In this document: piece by piece, positions 15,401-24,340 of the stretch | How positions within the stretch are numbered: position 1 is the first letter of the stretch | Layout: every line of letters begins with the position of its first letter | Assembly: GCA_029264035.1 (NCBI GenBank) | Contig: JARICS010000070.1 | Coordinates: forward strand, 1-37,027 | Direction of reading: 5' to 3' | Length of the DNA stretch: 37,027 bases | Source of the DNA: Dysgonamonadaceae bacterium | GTDB lineage: Bacteria; Bacteroidota; Bacteroidia; Bacteroidales; Dysgonomonadaceae | The notes under the pieces: generated by a model | What the model was told of the DNA's origin: nothing | Seen by the model: the letters and a program-made list of their open reading frames with translations, nothing else | The model's database searches: none | Position numbers and translations under genes: made by a program

Positions 15401-15943
15401 ATGATAGAGGAAAAGAACCTTATTGAAATAGGAAAATTATTGAAGCCTCATGGTGTGAAAGGCGAGGTTACTGTTCTTTTCAATAAACCTGAGTTTGCAG
15501 ATATTGACACCAAGTTTTATTTTCTTTTTCTGGATGGCATGTATGTTCCTTTCTTTATAGAGGAGTTTATGTTTAACTCTGATGTCACTGCACGCATCAA
15601 GTTTCAGAACTTCAATTCAATAGAGCAAGCTTCTACTTTTGCAAACACTGCCATCTTTGTTCCAAGCGAATTTGTTGAAGCCTTGGAGCCAGCAGAAAAA
15701 GTATTTGATTCTGAGTGGGATCAATTCATTGGTTTCACAATAATAGATGAGTCTTCATCTACTATTGGAGTGATAAGTGGAGTGGACAGTGCTACAATGA
15801 ATGTTCTTTTTATTGTGGTGAAAGATGACGAAGAGATATTGATTCCTGCTACGGAAGACTTTATTGTGAAGATAGATAGTAATGAAAAGTGTCTTTATAT
15901 GAAACTACCCGAAGGCTTGTTGGACACTTCTTTTGAAGAGTAA
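15401..15943 (+). CDS. rimM: Ribosome maturation factor RimM
   Basis: RimM helps the 30S head mature and binds S19. The protein is 180 aa with the two expected beta-barrel halves: an N-terminal RimM domain (IGKLLKPHGVKGEVTVLF) and a PRC-barrel-like C-terminal half starting near residue 105 (DQFIGFTIID, then EEILIPATEDFIVKID). The start ATG 15401 is one base after the DUF4290 stop. A 42-bp tandem repeat follows its stop, and no terminator is obvious. Confidence 0.94.
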   Translation: MIEEKNLIEIGKLLKPHGVKGEVTVLFNKPEFADIDTKFYFLFLDGMYVPFFIEEFMFNSDVTARIKFQNFNSIEQASTFANTAIFVPSEFVEALEPAEKVFDSEWDQFIGFTIIDESSSTIGVISGVDSATMNVLFIVVKDDEEILIPATEDFIVKIDSNEKCLYMKLPEGLLDTSFEE

Positions 15944-16002
15944 ATCAAAAATTTTTCGAATGAAGCTTTCTCTCTTTAGGTAAGAAGCCTCTTATAAATC
16001 TC

Positions 16003-16198
16003 CTTTCGGCTACCTCCGGAACCTACTTTGCAAAAGTAAAGCTGCTTTCGTACACCTCCGGAACCTACTTTTCAAAAGTAAAGTCGCTTTCGTACACCTC
16101 CGATACCTACTTTTCAAAAGTAAAGTCGCTTTCGTACATCTCTGAAATCTACTTTGCAAAAGTAAAGTTACTTTCGTACACCTCCGGAACCCACCCAA
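16003..16198. repeat. 42-bp tandem repeat, about 4.7 copies
   Basis: Full units start at 16003, 16045, 16087 and 16129, and a partial fifth starts at 16171. Each begins CTTTCG and contains an inverted TACTTT-AAAGTA core: copies 2 and 3 read TACTTTTCAAAAGTA, while copies 1 and 4 have TTTGC. Most units also carry TCCGGA. Units differ at scattered positions and there are no unique spacers, so this is not CRISPR. Because 42 is a multiple of three, the minus strand stays open (16010-16201) as a 14-residue repeat, but it has no ATG, promoter or family match. Most of the 413 bases between rimM and dxr is this array, and the rest is AT-rich with only the dxr promoter. Confidence 0.9.
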
Positions 16199-16326
16199 CA
16201 CATAGTAAGTTCAGTCCATAAATCTTATTGTTGTATTAACTTCGACAGTGGCATATAAATTATTGCATTAACTTGTAGCTTTCTGTCTAGCCTTGATGTA
16301 ATCACAAAAGTCATTGTTTTTTTTAT

Positions 16327-16334
16327 TATCTTTG
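16327..16334 (+). promoter_or_regulatory. -7 box for dxr
   Basis: TATCTTTG is a perfect TAnnTTTG box. Transcription would begin near 16341, downstream of the ATG at 16336, which supports the next in-frame ATG (16357) as the dxr start. Confidence 0.65.
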
Positions 16335-16356
16335 CATGATTAATGCAGTTAAATAT

Positions 16357-17523
16357 ATGGAGAAAAAGAAAAAGCAAATTGCCATTTTAGGTTCCACAGG
16401 TTCCATCGGTACTCAAGCACTAGATGTGATAGCTCAACACCCTAATAAATTTGAGGTGTACGCCCTAACGGCCAACAATAATATCAATTTGCTTATAGAA
16501 CAGGCAATAAAGTTTAAGCCCGAAGTTGTAGTTATTGCAAACGACAAAAACTATTTAGTTTTGAAGGATGCTCTGCAGGATTATCCTATAAAAGTGTGGG
16601 CAGGAATAGATGCTATTTCAGATGTAGTGCAAAGCGATCACATAGACGTAGTATTGGCAGCCATGGTTGGATTCTCTGGACTTAAATCTACAATAAGTGC
16701 ACTCAAATCGGGCAAAACTGTGGCACTGGCCAACAAAGAAACCTTGGTTGTAGCTGGCGAACAGATGATTGATTTAGCACTAAAAAATGGAGCTCCCATT
16801 TTGCCAGTAGATTCTGAGCATTCAGCTATTTTTCAATGTCTGAATGGTGAGGGAGTAAACAAAATAAATAAAATATGGCTAACTGCTTCGGGTGGTCCAT
16901 TCCGTAATTTCTCTATACAACAATTGCAGCGTGTATGCAAAGAGCAAGCACTCAATCATCCCAGTTGGAGTATGGGGGCAAAAGTCACCATTGACTCTTC
17001 AACCCTTATGAACAAAGGTCTTGAGATGATAGAGGCCAAATGGTTGTTCGATGTAGACCCTTCTCAAATTGAGGTGGTGGTACATCCGCAGTCTATAGTT
17101 CACTCTATGGTAGAGTTTGAAGACACCTCGGTGATAGCACAAATGGGAGTGCCCGATATGCGTATCCCCATTCAGTATGCATTTACATATCCCTATAGGT
17201 TGAAATCGAATTTTAAGACAGTCAACTTCTTCCAACTATCCAATCTTACCTTTGAAGAGCCAGACCTAAAAGTTTTCAGAAATCTCTCTTTTGCTTACGA
17301 TGCAATAAATAAAGGAGGTAATATGCCATGCATACTCAATGCTGCAAACGAAATTGCAGTAGAAAGCTTTTTGCAAGATAAAATTTCATATCTTGGCATG
17401 AGCGATGTTTTAGAGCAAACAATGCAGAAAGTATCGTTTATACAAAAGCCTTCACTCGACGATTATTTTGAGACTGACATGGAAGCGCGCAAAATAGCAG
17501 CAGATATAATAAACAAACTATAA
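16357..17523 (+). CDS. dxr: 1-deoxy-D-xylulose-5-phosphate reductoisomerase
   Basis: Dxr makes 2-C-methyl-D-erythritol 4-phosphate with NADPH, the committed step of the MEP isoprenoid pathway. The protein is 388 aa from ATG 16357. The NADPH loop GSTGSIG is at residues 12-18, LANKETLV follows in the middle, and the metal-binding PVDSEHSAIFQ and the ASGGPFR flexible-loop region are all present. An upstream ATG at 16336 adds seven residues but lies upstream of the predicted transcription start. rseP follows 43 bases later, a common pairing. Confidence 0.96.
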   Translation: MEKKKKQIAILGSTGSIGTQALDVIAQHPNKFEVYALTANNNINLLIEQAIKFKPEVVVIANDKNYLVLKDALQDYPIKVWAGIDAISDVVQSDHIDVVLAAMVGFSGLKSTISALKSGKTVALANKETLVVAGEQMIDLALKNGAPILPVDSEHSAIFQCLNGEGVNKINKIWLTASGGPFRNFSIQQLQRVCKEQALNHPSWSMGAKVTIDSSTLMNKGLEMIEAKWLFDVDPSQIEVVVHPQSIVHSMVEFEDTSVIAQMGVPDMRIPIQYAFTYPYRLKSNFKTVNFFQLSNLTFEEPDLKVFRNLSFAYDAINKGGNMPCILNAANEIAVESFLQDKISYLGMSDVLEQTMQKVSFIQKPSLDDYFETDMEARKIAADIINKL

Positions 17524-17566
17524 ACAAGAAAATCTCAACTTTTTCAAATAATAAGTTACACAAACA

Positions 17567-19012
17567 ATGGAAACATTTTTAATAAAAGCAATACAACTCA
17601 TCTTGAGTTTGTCCATACTCGTTATAGTGCACGAATACGGGCATTATTTATTCTCAAGATTATTCAATATAAGAGTTGAGAAATTCTATATGTTTTTCAA
17701 TCCCTCTTTTTCAATTATACGTGCTAAGAAGATAAATGGCAAATGGAGAGTAAAACTATTCTCTAAAAATACGCCTGACTTAATCCCAAAGACAGGCGAA
17801 AATAAAATAGAACAATTACCCACAAGTAAATTGCCTAGCGAAGATTGGAACAAGCATGCAGACTCCACAGAGTGGGGTGTAGGTTGGGTTCCACTGGGAG
17901 GCTATTGCAAAATATCTGGAATGATTGATGAGTCTATGGACAAAGAGCAAATGAAACTGCCCCCACAACCATGGGAGTTTCGCTCTAAGCCAGCATGGCA
18001 AAGATTGCTAGTAATGACAGGTGGCGTTATGTTCAATCTGATTCTTGCTTTTTTTATCTATTCTATGATTATATTTACGTGGGGAGACAGCTATGTTCCT
18101 CTCAAAGATGTGAGTATGGGTATGGAGTATAGCCAAACGGCCAAAGATGTAGGCTTTCAAGATGGAGACATCATATTATATGCCGATGGAAAAGAGGTGA
18201 TAGACCGATTTGATTTGGTTGACAACTTTGCTAGTCAAGTAGTAGAAGCAGATATCGTAACTGTTTTACGTGATGGAAAAGAGGTGGAAATAGCAATGCC
18301 AGACAAATTTGTGCAAAAACTGATGGAAGAGAAACAGGGTTTTGCAGGCTATCGTGTACCAACAGTGGTTCAAGATGTAGATAAAGGGGGCTCGGCCGAG
18401 ACAAGCGGACTTGTTGCTGGAGATAGTTTAGTGGCTATTAATGGCGTAATTGTACCAACATTTATAGAATTTAGAACCGAGTTAGAAAAGTATAAGAACG
18501 ATCAGATACCAATGGATTTCTATCGCGACGGTATTTTAAATACACTTCCTATTAAGGTTAGTGAAACGGGTACAATAGGGATTGCTGTAAAAAACGCCAT
18601 ACCTACTGCCCGCGATGAATATTCATTTTTTGCATCTTTCCCGCAAGGAGTCAAATTTGGATGGCGTACACTTAAAGGGTATATTGTTCAGTTCAAATAT
18701 GTATTCACACCCGAAGGGGCATCTTCTCTAGGAGGATTTGGGGCTATTGGCAACTTCTTTCCTCCAATATGGGACTGGTATGCTTTCTGGAAAATGACTG
18801 CATTCTTATCTGTCATTTTAGCATTTATGAATATACTGCCCATACCTGCACTTGACGGTGGACATGTTATGTTCTTATTGTATGAAGTGGTGAGTCGCCG
18901 AAAGCCCAACGAAAGATTTATGGAATATGCTCAGATTGTTGGAATGATCTTCTTGTTCGGGCTACTCATCTATGTGAATGGAAACGATTTGTTTAAAGCT
19001 ATCTTTAGATAA
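17567..19012 (+). CDS. rseP: Site-2 membrane protease RseP
   Basis: RseP is a zinc intramembrane protease of the inner membrane that cuts membrane-spanning substrates such as anti-sigma factors and leftover signal peptides. The 481-aa protein has the zinc motif HEYGH at residues 22-26 in the first membrane helix. Two PDZ-like regions follow, around 190-245 and 265-320, and NILPIPALDGGH near residue 430 holds the third ligand. A long soluble insert sits between the first helix and WVPLGGYCKI. It follows dxr and precedes metF after 23 bases, so it is probably part of the same transcript. Confidence 0.95.
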   Translation: METFLIKAIQLILSLSILVIVHEYGHYLFSRLFNIRVEKFYMFFNPSFSIIRAKKINGKWRVKLFSKNTPDLIPKTGENKIEQLPTSKLPSEDWNKHADSTEWGVGWVPLGGYCKISGMIDESMDKEQMKLPPQPWEFRSKPAWQRLLVMTGGVMFNLILAFFIYSMIIFTWGDSYVPLKDVSMGMEYSQTAKDVGFQDGDIILYADGKEVIDRFDLVDNFASQVVEADIVTVLRDGKEVEIAMPDKFVQKLMEEKQGFAGYRVPTVVQDVDKGGSAETSGLVAGDSLVAINGVIVPTFIEFRTELEKYKNDQIPMDFYRDGILNTLPIKVSETGTIGIAVKNAIPTARDEYSFFASFPQGVKFGWRTLKGYIVQFKYVFTPEGASSLGGFGAIGNFFPPIWDWYAFWKMTAFLSVILAFMNILPIPALDGGHVMFLLYEVVSRRKPNERFMEYAQIVGMIFLFGLLIYVNGNDLFKAIFR

Positions 19013-19035
19013 GCTTCATAGAAACTTTTAATTTT

Positions 19036-19989
19036 ATGCAAGTATCAAGATTAATTAAGAACAATGAAGGGAAGACAGCTTTCTCATTCGAGTTGCTACC
19101 TCCTCTAAAAGGAAACAGCATTCAACAAGTTTTTAATGTTATTGATCGTCTTAGAGAGTTCGAACCTAAATATATTAATATAACTACGCATCATAGCGAG
19201 AATGTATTTGAAGAGGGCAAAGATGGTAATCTGATAAAGCGCAATATTCGCAAACGCCCAGGATCTGTAGCTATTGCAGCTGCCATACAAAACAGATATG
19301 GCATAACTGCCGTTCCTCATATGATAAGTAAAGGCTTTGCTAAAGAGGAGACCGAGTATGCATTGCTGGATCTCTCTTTCCTTGGTGTTCACGACTTGTT
19401 GTTGCTTAGAGGCGACACTTCAAAACTAGACGAGGAACAACTGGCCATGGATAGTCATGACCATGCAACGGGTTTGCAAACACAGGTAAACAACTTCAAC
19501 AAAGGTATTGCATTTGATGGAACACCTTTTGCTGCTCCAGAATATCCTTTTTCTTATGGAATGGCTTGCTATCCGGAGTTGCATGCAGAATCGCCCGACA
19601 TGGAGTCAGAGCTTTTTTATTTAAAAAAGAAAGTTGAGAACGGAGCAGAATACTTGGTTACACAAATGTTTTTTGATAACGAAAAGTACTTTAACTTTGT
19701 TGAGCTGTGCAGAAAAGAGGGAATAACTGTACCAATAATACCAGGTATAAAGCCTATTCACCTCAAAAATCAACTATCAATACTTCCAAAGATTTTCAAA
19801 TCAAACATTCCGGAGGCTTTGGCCAAAGAGTTGCAAAATTGTAGTAATGATGACGATGCTAAACAAGTAGGTGCTGCATGGTGTATTGAGCAATGCAAAG
19901 AATTGGTAACTCATAAAGTACCAAGTATCCATTTTTACACATACATGGCTTCCGAAATTGTATATAAAGTGGCAAGTGAAATCTATTAA
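19036..19989 (+). CDS. metF: Methylenetetrahydrofolate reductase
   Basis: MetF reduces 5,10-methylene-THF to 5-methyl-THF, the methyl donor for methionine. The 317-aa protein has the TIM-barrel opening FSFELLPPLKG with the catalytic Glu, YINITTHH, the FAD-contacting HDLLLLRGD and FSYGMACYPELH segments, and TQMFFDNEKYF and PIIPGIKPI near the end. This is the FAD-type enzyme without an extra C-terminal regulatory domain. It appears to be cotranscribed with rseP. Confidence 0.95.
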   Translation: MQVSRLIKNNEGKTAFSFELLPPLKGNSIQQVFNVIDRLREFEPKYINITTHHSENVFEEGKDGNLIKRNIRKRPGSVAIAAAIQNRYGITAVPHMISKGFAKEETEYALLDLSFLGVHDLLLLRGDTSKLDEEQLAMDSHDHATGLQTQVNNFNKGIAFDGTPFAAPEYPFSYGMACYPELHAESPDMESELFYLKKKVENGAEYLVTQMFFDNEKYFNFVELCRKEGITVPIIPGIKPIHLKNQLSILPKIFKSNIPEALAKELQNCSNDDDAKQVGAAWCIEQCKELVTHKVPSIHFYTYMASEIVYKVASEIY

Positions 19990-20045
19990 TTTAATTGATT
20001 AATTAATGGGGAGTTTTCATCGCTTCATAAAAAAACTGTAATCTT

Positions 20046-21170
20046 ATGTATTTTAGAGACATAATTGGACTAACCGATATAAAGAAACATCTTATTGAAT
20101 CAGTTCAAAAAGGCTATGTACCTCATGCTCGTATGATTTATGGAGCTGAGGGAATAGGTAAATTGCCTTTGGCTATTGCTTATTCTCGCTATCTCAATTG
20201 TCTCAATCCTCACGACACTGATTCTTGTGGTGAGTGCAGTTCGTGCTCTAAATACGATAAGTTGGCTCACCCCGACCTGCACTTTGCGTTTCCGATGGTT
20301 CAGAAAAGAGCTGAGAAGTTAATGGTGTGCGACAATTATTTACCCCAATGGAGAGCTTTCTTAACCGAGAAGACCTATTTCAATTTAGGACAGTGGCTTC
20401 AATTTATCAATGCTAAGAATGCTCAAGGCATGATATATGCTCAAGAGAGCGAAGAGATTATCAGAAAGTTAAACTTGAAGGTTTACGAAGCCAAATACAA
20501 AATAATGATCGTGTGGCTTCCCGAAAAGATGAATATTGAATGTGACAACAAACTCTTGAAAATGATTGAAGAGCCACCAGCTCACACCATTTTCTTATTA
20601 GTTTCTGAAGATTTAGACAAAGTTATACCCACCATCAAATCCCGTTGTCAACCCATCTATATCAAGCCTATTGAACATAGTGCTATGATTACCGCCATTC
20701 AGCACAATTACAACCTTACGGCTAGCGATAGCCATTCTGTAGCTCATATTGCCAATGGAAGTTTCTCAAAAGCTATTGAATTAATTGAATCGTCTGATGA
20801 TTCTCAAATGCTTCTCAATCTTTTCAGTAAGATGATGGGTGCTGCGTATTCAAAGAATATAAAGCTGATAAAAGAAGTTGCTGATGTGTTATCTAAAACT
20901 GGCAGGGAGGTTCAGAAAAGTTTTCTCATCTTCACACTACGCATGTTTAGAGAATACTTTGTAAAGAACTTCAATGTGCCCGAACTAGTATATCTTAATA
21001 GAGCCGAACAACAACTGGGACAGCAATATTCAGGTACTATAAACGAGACTAATATAGAAGTTTTGGTTGATGAGTTCTCTTTAGGACACAGACAAATAGA
21101 ACAAAATGGAAATGCTAAAATCATTTTTTTAGATTTATGTTTGAAGTTAACTATGCTAATAAAAAAATAA
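20046..21170 (+). CDS. holB: DNA polymerase III subunit delta'
   Basis: Delta' is part of the clamp loader that places the sliding clamp on DNA. The 374-aa protein opens with FRDIIGLTDIKKHLIESV, typical of the family. A Walker A-like GAEGIGKLPLA at residues 33-43 lacks the Ser/Thr after Lys, as expected for a subunit that does not hydrolyse ATP. A zinc module is formed by Cys52, Cys61, Cys64 and Cys67. An SRC-like motif (IKSRCQPI) follows near 200. The gene sits between metF and ricT, as often in this phylum. Confidence 0.92.
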   Translation: MYFRDIIGLTDIKKHLIESVQKGYVPHARMIYGAEGIGKLPLAIAYSRYLNCLNPHDTDSCGECSSCSKYDKLAHPDLHFAFPMVQKRAEKLMVCDNYLPQWRAFLTEKTYFNLGQWLQFINAKNAQGMIYAQESEEIIRKLNLKVYEAKYKIMIVWLPEKMNIECDNKLLKMIEEPPAHTIFLLVSEDLDKVIPTIKSRCQPIYIKPIEHSAMITAIQHNYNLTASDSHSVAHIANGSFSKAIELIESSDDSQMLLNLFSKMMGAAYSKNIKLIKEVADVLSKTGREVQKSFLIFTLRMFREYFVKNFNVPELVYLNRAEQQLGQQYSGTINETNIEVLVDEFSLGHRQIEQNGNAKIIFLDLCLKLTMLIKK

Positions 21171-21209
21171 ATTGTTATATTGCAGTGGATTTAAACAATA
21201 AAAAGCAAA

Positions 21210-21246
21210 AAACCTGTTTATCAATGTTTTTATTGAAGGCGGGTTT
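21210..21246 (+). other. Two-tier hairpin in the ricT leader
   Basis: An outer 7-bp stem with one G-U pair (21210-21216 with 21240-21246) and an inner TCAAT/ATTGA stem (21221-21225 with 21232-21236) close the loop GTTTTT. No T-run follows, only a TA repeat up to ATG 21261. It could be a processing site or leader structure. Confidence 0.45.
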
Positions 21247-21260
21247 ACTATATATATATA

Positions 21261-22469
21261 ATGGAATACGAAATAGATAAAGAATCACTAGGAGCATTTA
21301 ATGCTGAGAGTGTCTTAATAAATAAAGCAAACAGAGAGCGCTTAAAATGCCGTAGTTTTAATGCAAAACTTCATACATACAATTGGCTTGAAGACTATCC
21401 CGAAATGCAGGATTTAACCAATTTAGTAGAAGTTCAGTTTAAAAACACACGCAAGTGCTTTTATGTAAATAGCAACAATATAGAGCTTACTCAAGGCGAT
21501 ATGGTTGCAGTTGAGGCTTTACCAGGCCACGATATAGGCACAGTAACACTTACAGGAAAATTGGTGTTGTTGCAAATGAAGAAAAATCATTTTCGTCCCG
21601 ACGAAAATGGACTACGACGTATTTACAGAATTGCTCGTGAGGGTGATTTAGAGAAATACAATTTGGCTAAATCTCGCGAAGAGATTACAATGATCCGTTC
21701 TAGAGAAATAGCCCAAGATCTTGGATTAGACATGAAGATTGGTGATGTAGAATATCAAGGAGACGGCAACAAGGCCATCTTTTATTACATTGCCGATGAG
21801 CGTGTCGATTTTAGAGAACTCATAAAGATCCTTGCTAGTGAGTTTAGAGTGAAAGTAGAGATGAAACAGATTGGTGCAAGACAAGAGGCTGGCCGTATAG
21901 GTGGTATTGGTCCTTGTGGGCGTCAATTGTGTTGTAGTGGATGGCTCACAAACTTTGTTTCTGTGTCAACATCTGCCGCTCGTATTCAAGAACTATCCAT
22001 CAATCCACAGAAATTAGCAGGACAATGTGCTAAGCTAAAGTGTTGTCTCAACTATGAGGTCGATTCTTATATTGAAGCTCAAAAGAAGCTTCCTTCTCGC
22101 GAGGTTCCTTTAGAAAGCAAAGACGGATTTTACTATCACTTCAAAACAGACATCTTTTCTGGAATGATGACCTATTCTATGGGTCGAAACTCATTGTCCA
22201 ATTTAGTGACAATACACAAAGATAGGGTCTTTGAAATAATCAATTTGAATAGAAAAGGCATAAAGCCCAACACTTTAATTTCCGAAACACAAGAGAGTCA
22301 AGTTCCAAAAGAAGTTTATGGAGGAAACTCTTTAAATGATGACAGCATTACCCGTTTTGACAATTCGGCGAAAAGTAATCCTAAGAAGAAAAGAAGAAAG
22401 TCATCTGTGCGTCGTCGAAACAAAAACAACCCTAATCAAAATAAAGGTCCTGCTAAGGATGATAAATAA
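21261..22469 (+). CDS. ricT: PSP1-domain protein RicT
   Basis: RicT homologues bind iron-sulfur clusters. In Bacillus the protein acts in the Ric complex with RNase Y, while the role in Bacteroidota is not defined. The 402-aa protein has the PSP1 region with conserved IGPCGRQLCC (Cys219, Cys224, Cys225) and GQCAKLKCCLNYE (Cys256, Cys261, Cys262), the likely cluster ligands. The C-terminus is a basic, disordered tail rich in Lys, Arg and Asn. The last 11 bases overlap the start of gldH, so the two are translationally coupled. Confidence 0.9.
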   Translation: MEYEIDKESLGAFNAESVLINKANRERLKCRSFNAKLHTYNWLEDYPEMQDLTNLVEVQFKNTRKCFYVNSNNIELTQGDMVAVEALPGHDIGTVTLTGKLVLLQMKKNHFRPDENGLRRIYRIAREGDLEKYNLAKSREEITMIRSREIAQDLGLDMKIGDVEYQGDGNKAIFYYIADERVDFRELIKILASEFRVKVEMKQIGARQEAGRIGGIGPCGRQLCCSGWLTNFVSVSTSAARIQELSINPQKLAGQCAKLKCCLNYEVDSYIEAQKKLPSREVPLESKDGFYYHFKTDIFSGMMTYSMGRNSLSNLVTIHKDRVFEIINLNRKGIKPNTLISETQESQVPKEVYGGNSLNDDSITRFDNSAKSNPKKKRRKSSVRRRNKNNPNQNKGPAKDDK

Positions 22470-22929
22470 ATTTACTCGTTCTTTTATTGGTCTGATTTTA
22501 TTTGGTTGCATGTGTTCATGTAATCAAGGAGAAGCTTATTATCAATTCAGACAGATACCACAAAACGAATGGAGCAAAGATCAAGAACTCTTCTTCACAT
22601 TAGATTCTGTAACTATCAACCCAAAGCATAACTATGCACTATCGATAGAGATATCCCATAATATAGGCTATTCATACAAAAATTTGTTTTTATATATAGA
22701 TCACACTCTTCAAGATAGTATATTAGTGAGAGATACACTAGAGTGTATGTTGGTAGACGATTTAGGTAAATGGTATGGCAGTGGCAATGGTGCTACAAGA
22801 CAATTGTCAGTGTTGTATAAAACCAATCAAAAAATAGACACCGCATTGCACAACGAAGTTATTATTCGTCATGCAATGCAAGATCTAAAATTGAAAGGGA
22901 TAGAAAAGATTGGATTAAAAATCTATTAA
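22459..22929 (+). CDS. gldH: Gliding-motility-type lipoprotein GldH
   Basis: GldH is a lipoprotein needed for gliding in Flavobacterium, but it is also common in non-gliding Bacteroidales, where its role is unclear. The 156-aa protein from ATG 22459 begins with a short basic stretch and a hydrophobic signal, then CMCSCNQGE, with Cys21 the likely lipidated residue. The mature part (YYQFRQIPQNEWSKDQELFFTLD) is the standard GldH opening. A longer frame to 22336 lies wholly inside ricT and is rejected. Overlap of 11 bases with ricT is typical of the pair. It ends 20 bases from the opposing GH57 gene. Confidence 0.9.
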   Translation: MINKFTRSFIGLILFGCMCSCNQGEAYYQFRQIPQNEWSKDQELFFTLDSVTINPKHNYALSIEISHNIGYSYKNLFLYIDHTLQDSILVRDTLECMLVDDLGKWYGSGNGATRQLSVLYKTNQKIDTALHNEVIIRHAMQDLKLKGIEKIGLKIY

Positions 22930-22949
22930 CCTTTCTATTTATTAGTCTC

Positions 22950-24311
22950 TTACTTTTTTCCTTTCTTCTCTTTTTTAGCAGCTTCTAGAGGTTTAGCCGG
23001 TCCTACAAGCTTCTCCACATTTCTGTCAATTACTGTTTTCAGTTCAGCCTGTAACTTTTTTATTTCAAGCGCTTGATTGTTTATTGTAAGCAGAAGCGCA
23101 TTCAACTCTTCATTCTCAACTGAATCTGGATATTGAGCTTTAACTCTACCAATAAAATCGCTCAACACATTCATGTAGTTGTTAAAAGCATCGTAAGGCG
23201 ATGGATATGGGCTAAACTGAGCGTGAACTGCCCCATCTGAAAAGTGCTTGGTGGACATATAGTAAAAGTGATCGCTGGCTTGCAAGTACAACCAGTCCTG
23301 CTTTAATCGTCTATCGTTACACATGCGTAATCTTTCACCAATATTGTATAGTGTTTTATAGGCTTCTTTCTGCAGCGTATTTCCAATCCATGCGCTTAGA
23401 TCGCGCTCTTCATCGGCCCAAGAAATAGGATGCGGCACACTCAATTCACCAACAGGTTTGTGTTCATCCATTACTTCAGAAGGAGTTGCAAACTTCATTC
23501 CTTTTTCAAAAGCAAAATGGGGTAGAGCTTTCATGAATTCAAAAATGCCTGTGTGAGAAGGCTGCATGCTTCCAAAAGTCTCATAATTCATGAAAAGATT
23601 AACCACTTCTTCCTCGGCTGGCAAATCATCAATCCATTGGATAAACTTATCTGCTGTTAGTGGATATTCGCTCCAATTATAATTGGAGAAACGAAACATG
23701 ATATCGTCACTAAACCTAGAGTTCTTGAGTAGTAGTTTCAATTTTGGTTCTAGTGAAGATGTATAAACAAAATTGGAACTTTTCCAACCCAATACATGTT
23801 TGGCACCTTCAGTAATCATTTTATCATATCCCATCTCATAAACAGCCTTTCCAATATCGTCTGAGTATATTAGTTCTGTGTTTCTAAATGTAGTGGGTTT
23901 TTGATCAAACAACATTTCAATTTTATCGGCGTGTTGTTTTACTTGATTTTTGAAATCTATGGGGTCTATCATAGATGCTAGAGAGTGGGCATACGTTTCT
24001 GCAAGAAATTCTACATTCCCTGTGTTGGCTAACTGTCTTAGTCCGTCTATAACTTCTGGAGCATATATTTCCAACTGCTCTAAGGCGGTTCCCGAAATAG
24101 AAAATGCAACTTTGAAGCGTCCTTTATACTGATTGACTAAATCAAAAAGCATCCTATTGGCCGGAATAAATGAATTAGCTGCAATCTTTTGCATGATGTC
24201 TTCATTAGAAAAGTCATCGTAGTAATAGTGATCTTTACCTATATTGAAGAATCTGTATCGTTTCAACCTAAATGGTTGATGTATTTGAAAATAAAAGCAA
24301 ATTGTCTTCAT
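22950..24311 (-). CDS. Glycoside hydrolase family 57 (alpha-amylase-like)
   Basis: GH57 enzymes cut or transfer alpha-glucan chains and act here probably on glycogen in the cytoplasm, as no signal peptide is present. The 453-aa protein opens with MKTICFYFQIHQPFRL, containing the family HQP motif (residues 11-13). FRNTELIYSDDI, with a probable nucleophile Glu, and LFMNYETFG follow in the expected order. The C-terminal 60 residues form a likely coiled coil (LLLTINNQALEIKKLQ) with a Lys-rich end. It is the last gene of a three-gene cluster with a GT4 enzyme and a debranching enzyme. Confidence 0.92.
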   Translation of the reverse strand: MKTICFYFQIHQPFRLKRYRFFNIGKDHYYYDDFSNEDIMQKIAANSFIPANRMLFDLVNQYKGRFKVAFSISGTALEQLEIYAPEVIDGLRQLANTGNVEFLAETYAHSLASMIDPIDFKNQVKQHADKIEMLFDQKPTTFRNTELIYSDDIGKAVYEMGYDKMITEGAKHVLGWKSSNFVYTSSLEPKLKLLLKNSRFSDDIMFRFSNYNWSEYPLTADKFIQWIDDLPAEEEVVNLFMNYETFGSMQPSHTGIFEFMKALPHFAFEKGMKFATPSEVMDEHKPVGELSVPHPISWADEERDLSAWIGNTLQKEAYKTLYNIGERLRMCNDRRLKQDWLYLQASDHFYYMSTKHFSDGAVHAQFSPYPSPYDAFNNYMNVLSDFIGRVKAQYPDSVENEELNALLLTINNQALEIKKLQAELKTVIDRNVEKLVGPAKPLEAAKKEKKGKK

Positions 24312-24340
24312 ATTTTATTGTTTTTCAGTCTTTGGTTTAT

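Noticed and set aside
16003-16198. CRISPR array
   Set aside because: Units are repeated along their whole length with no unique spacers, the period is 42 bp, and no cas genes are present.
16010-16201. Minus-strand ORF encoding a 14-residue repeat peptide
   Set aside because: It is open only because the tandem unit is 42 bp. It has a GTG start, no promoter and no recognisable family.
22336-22458. Longer gldH start inside ricT
   Set aside because: The extra 41 residues overlap ricT coding sequence and would bury the lipoprotein signal. ATG 22459 gives a proper signal peptide.
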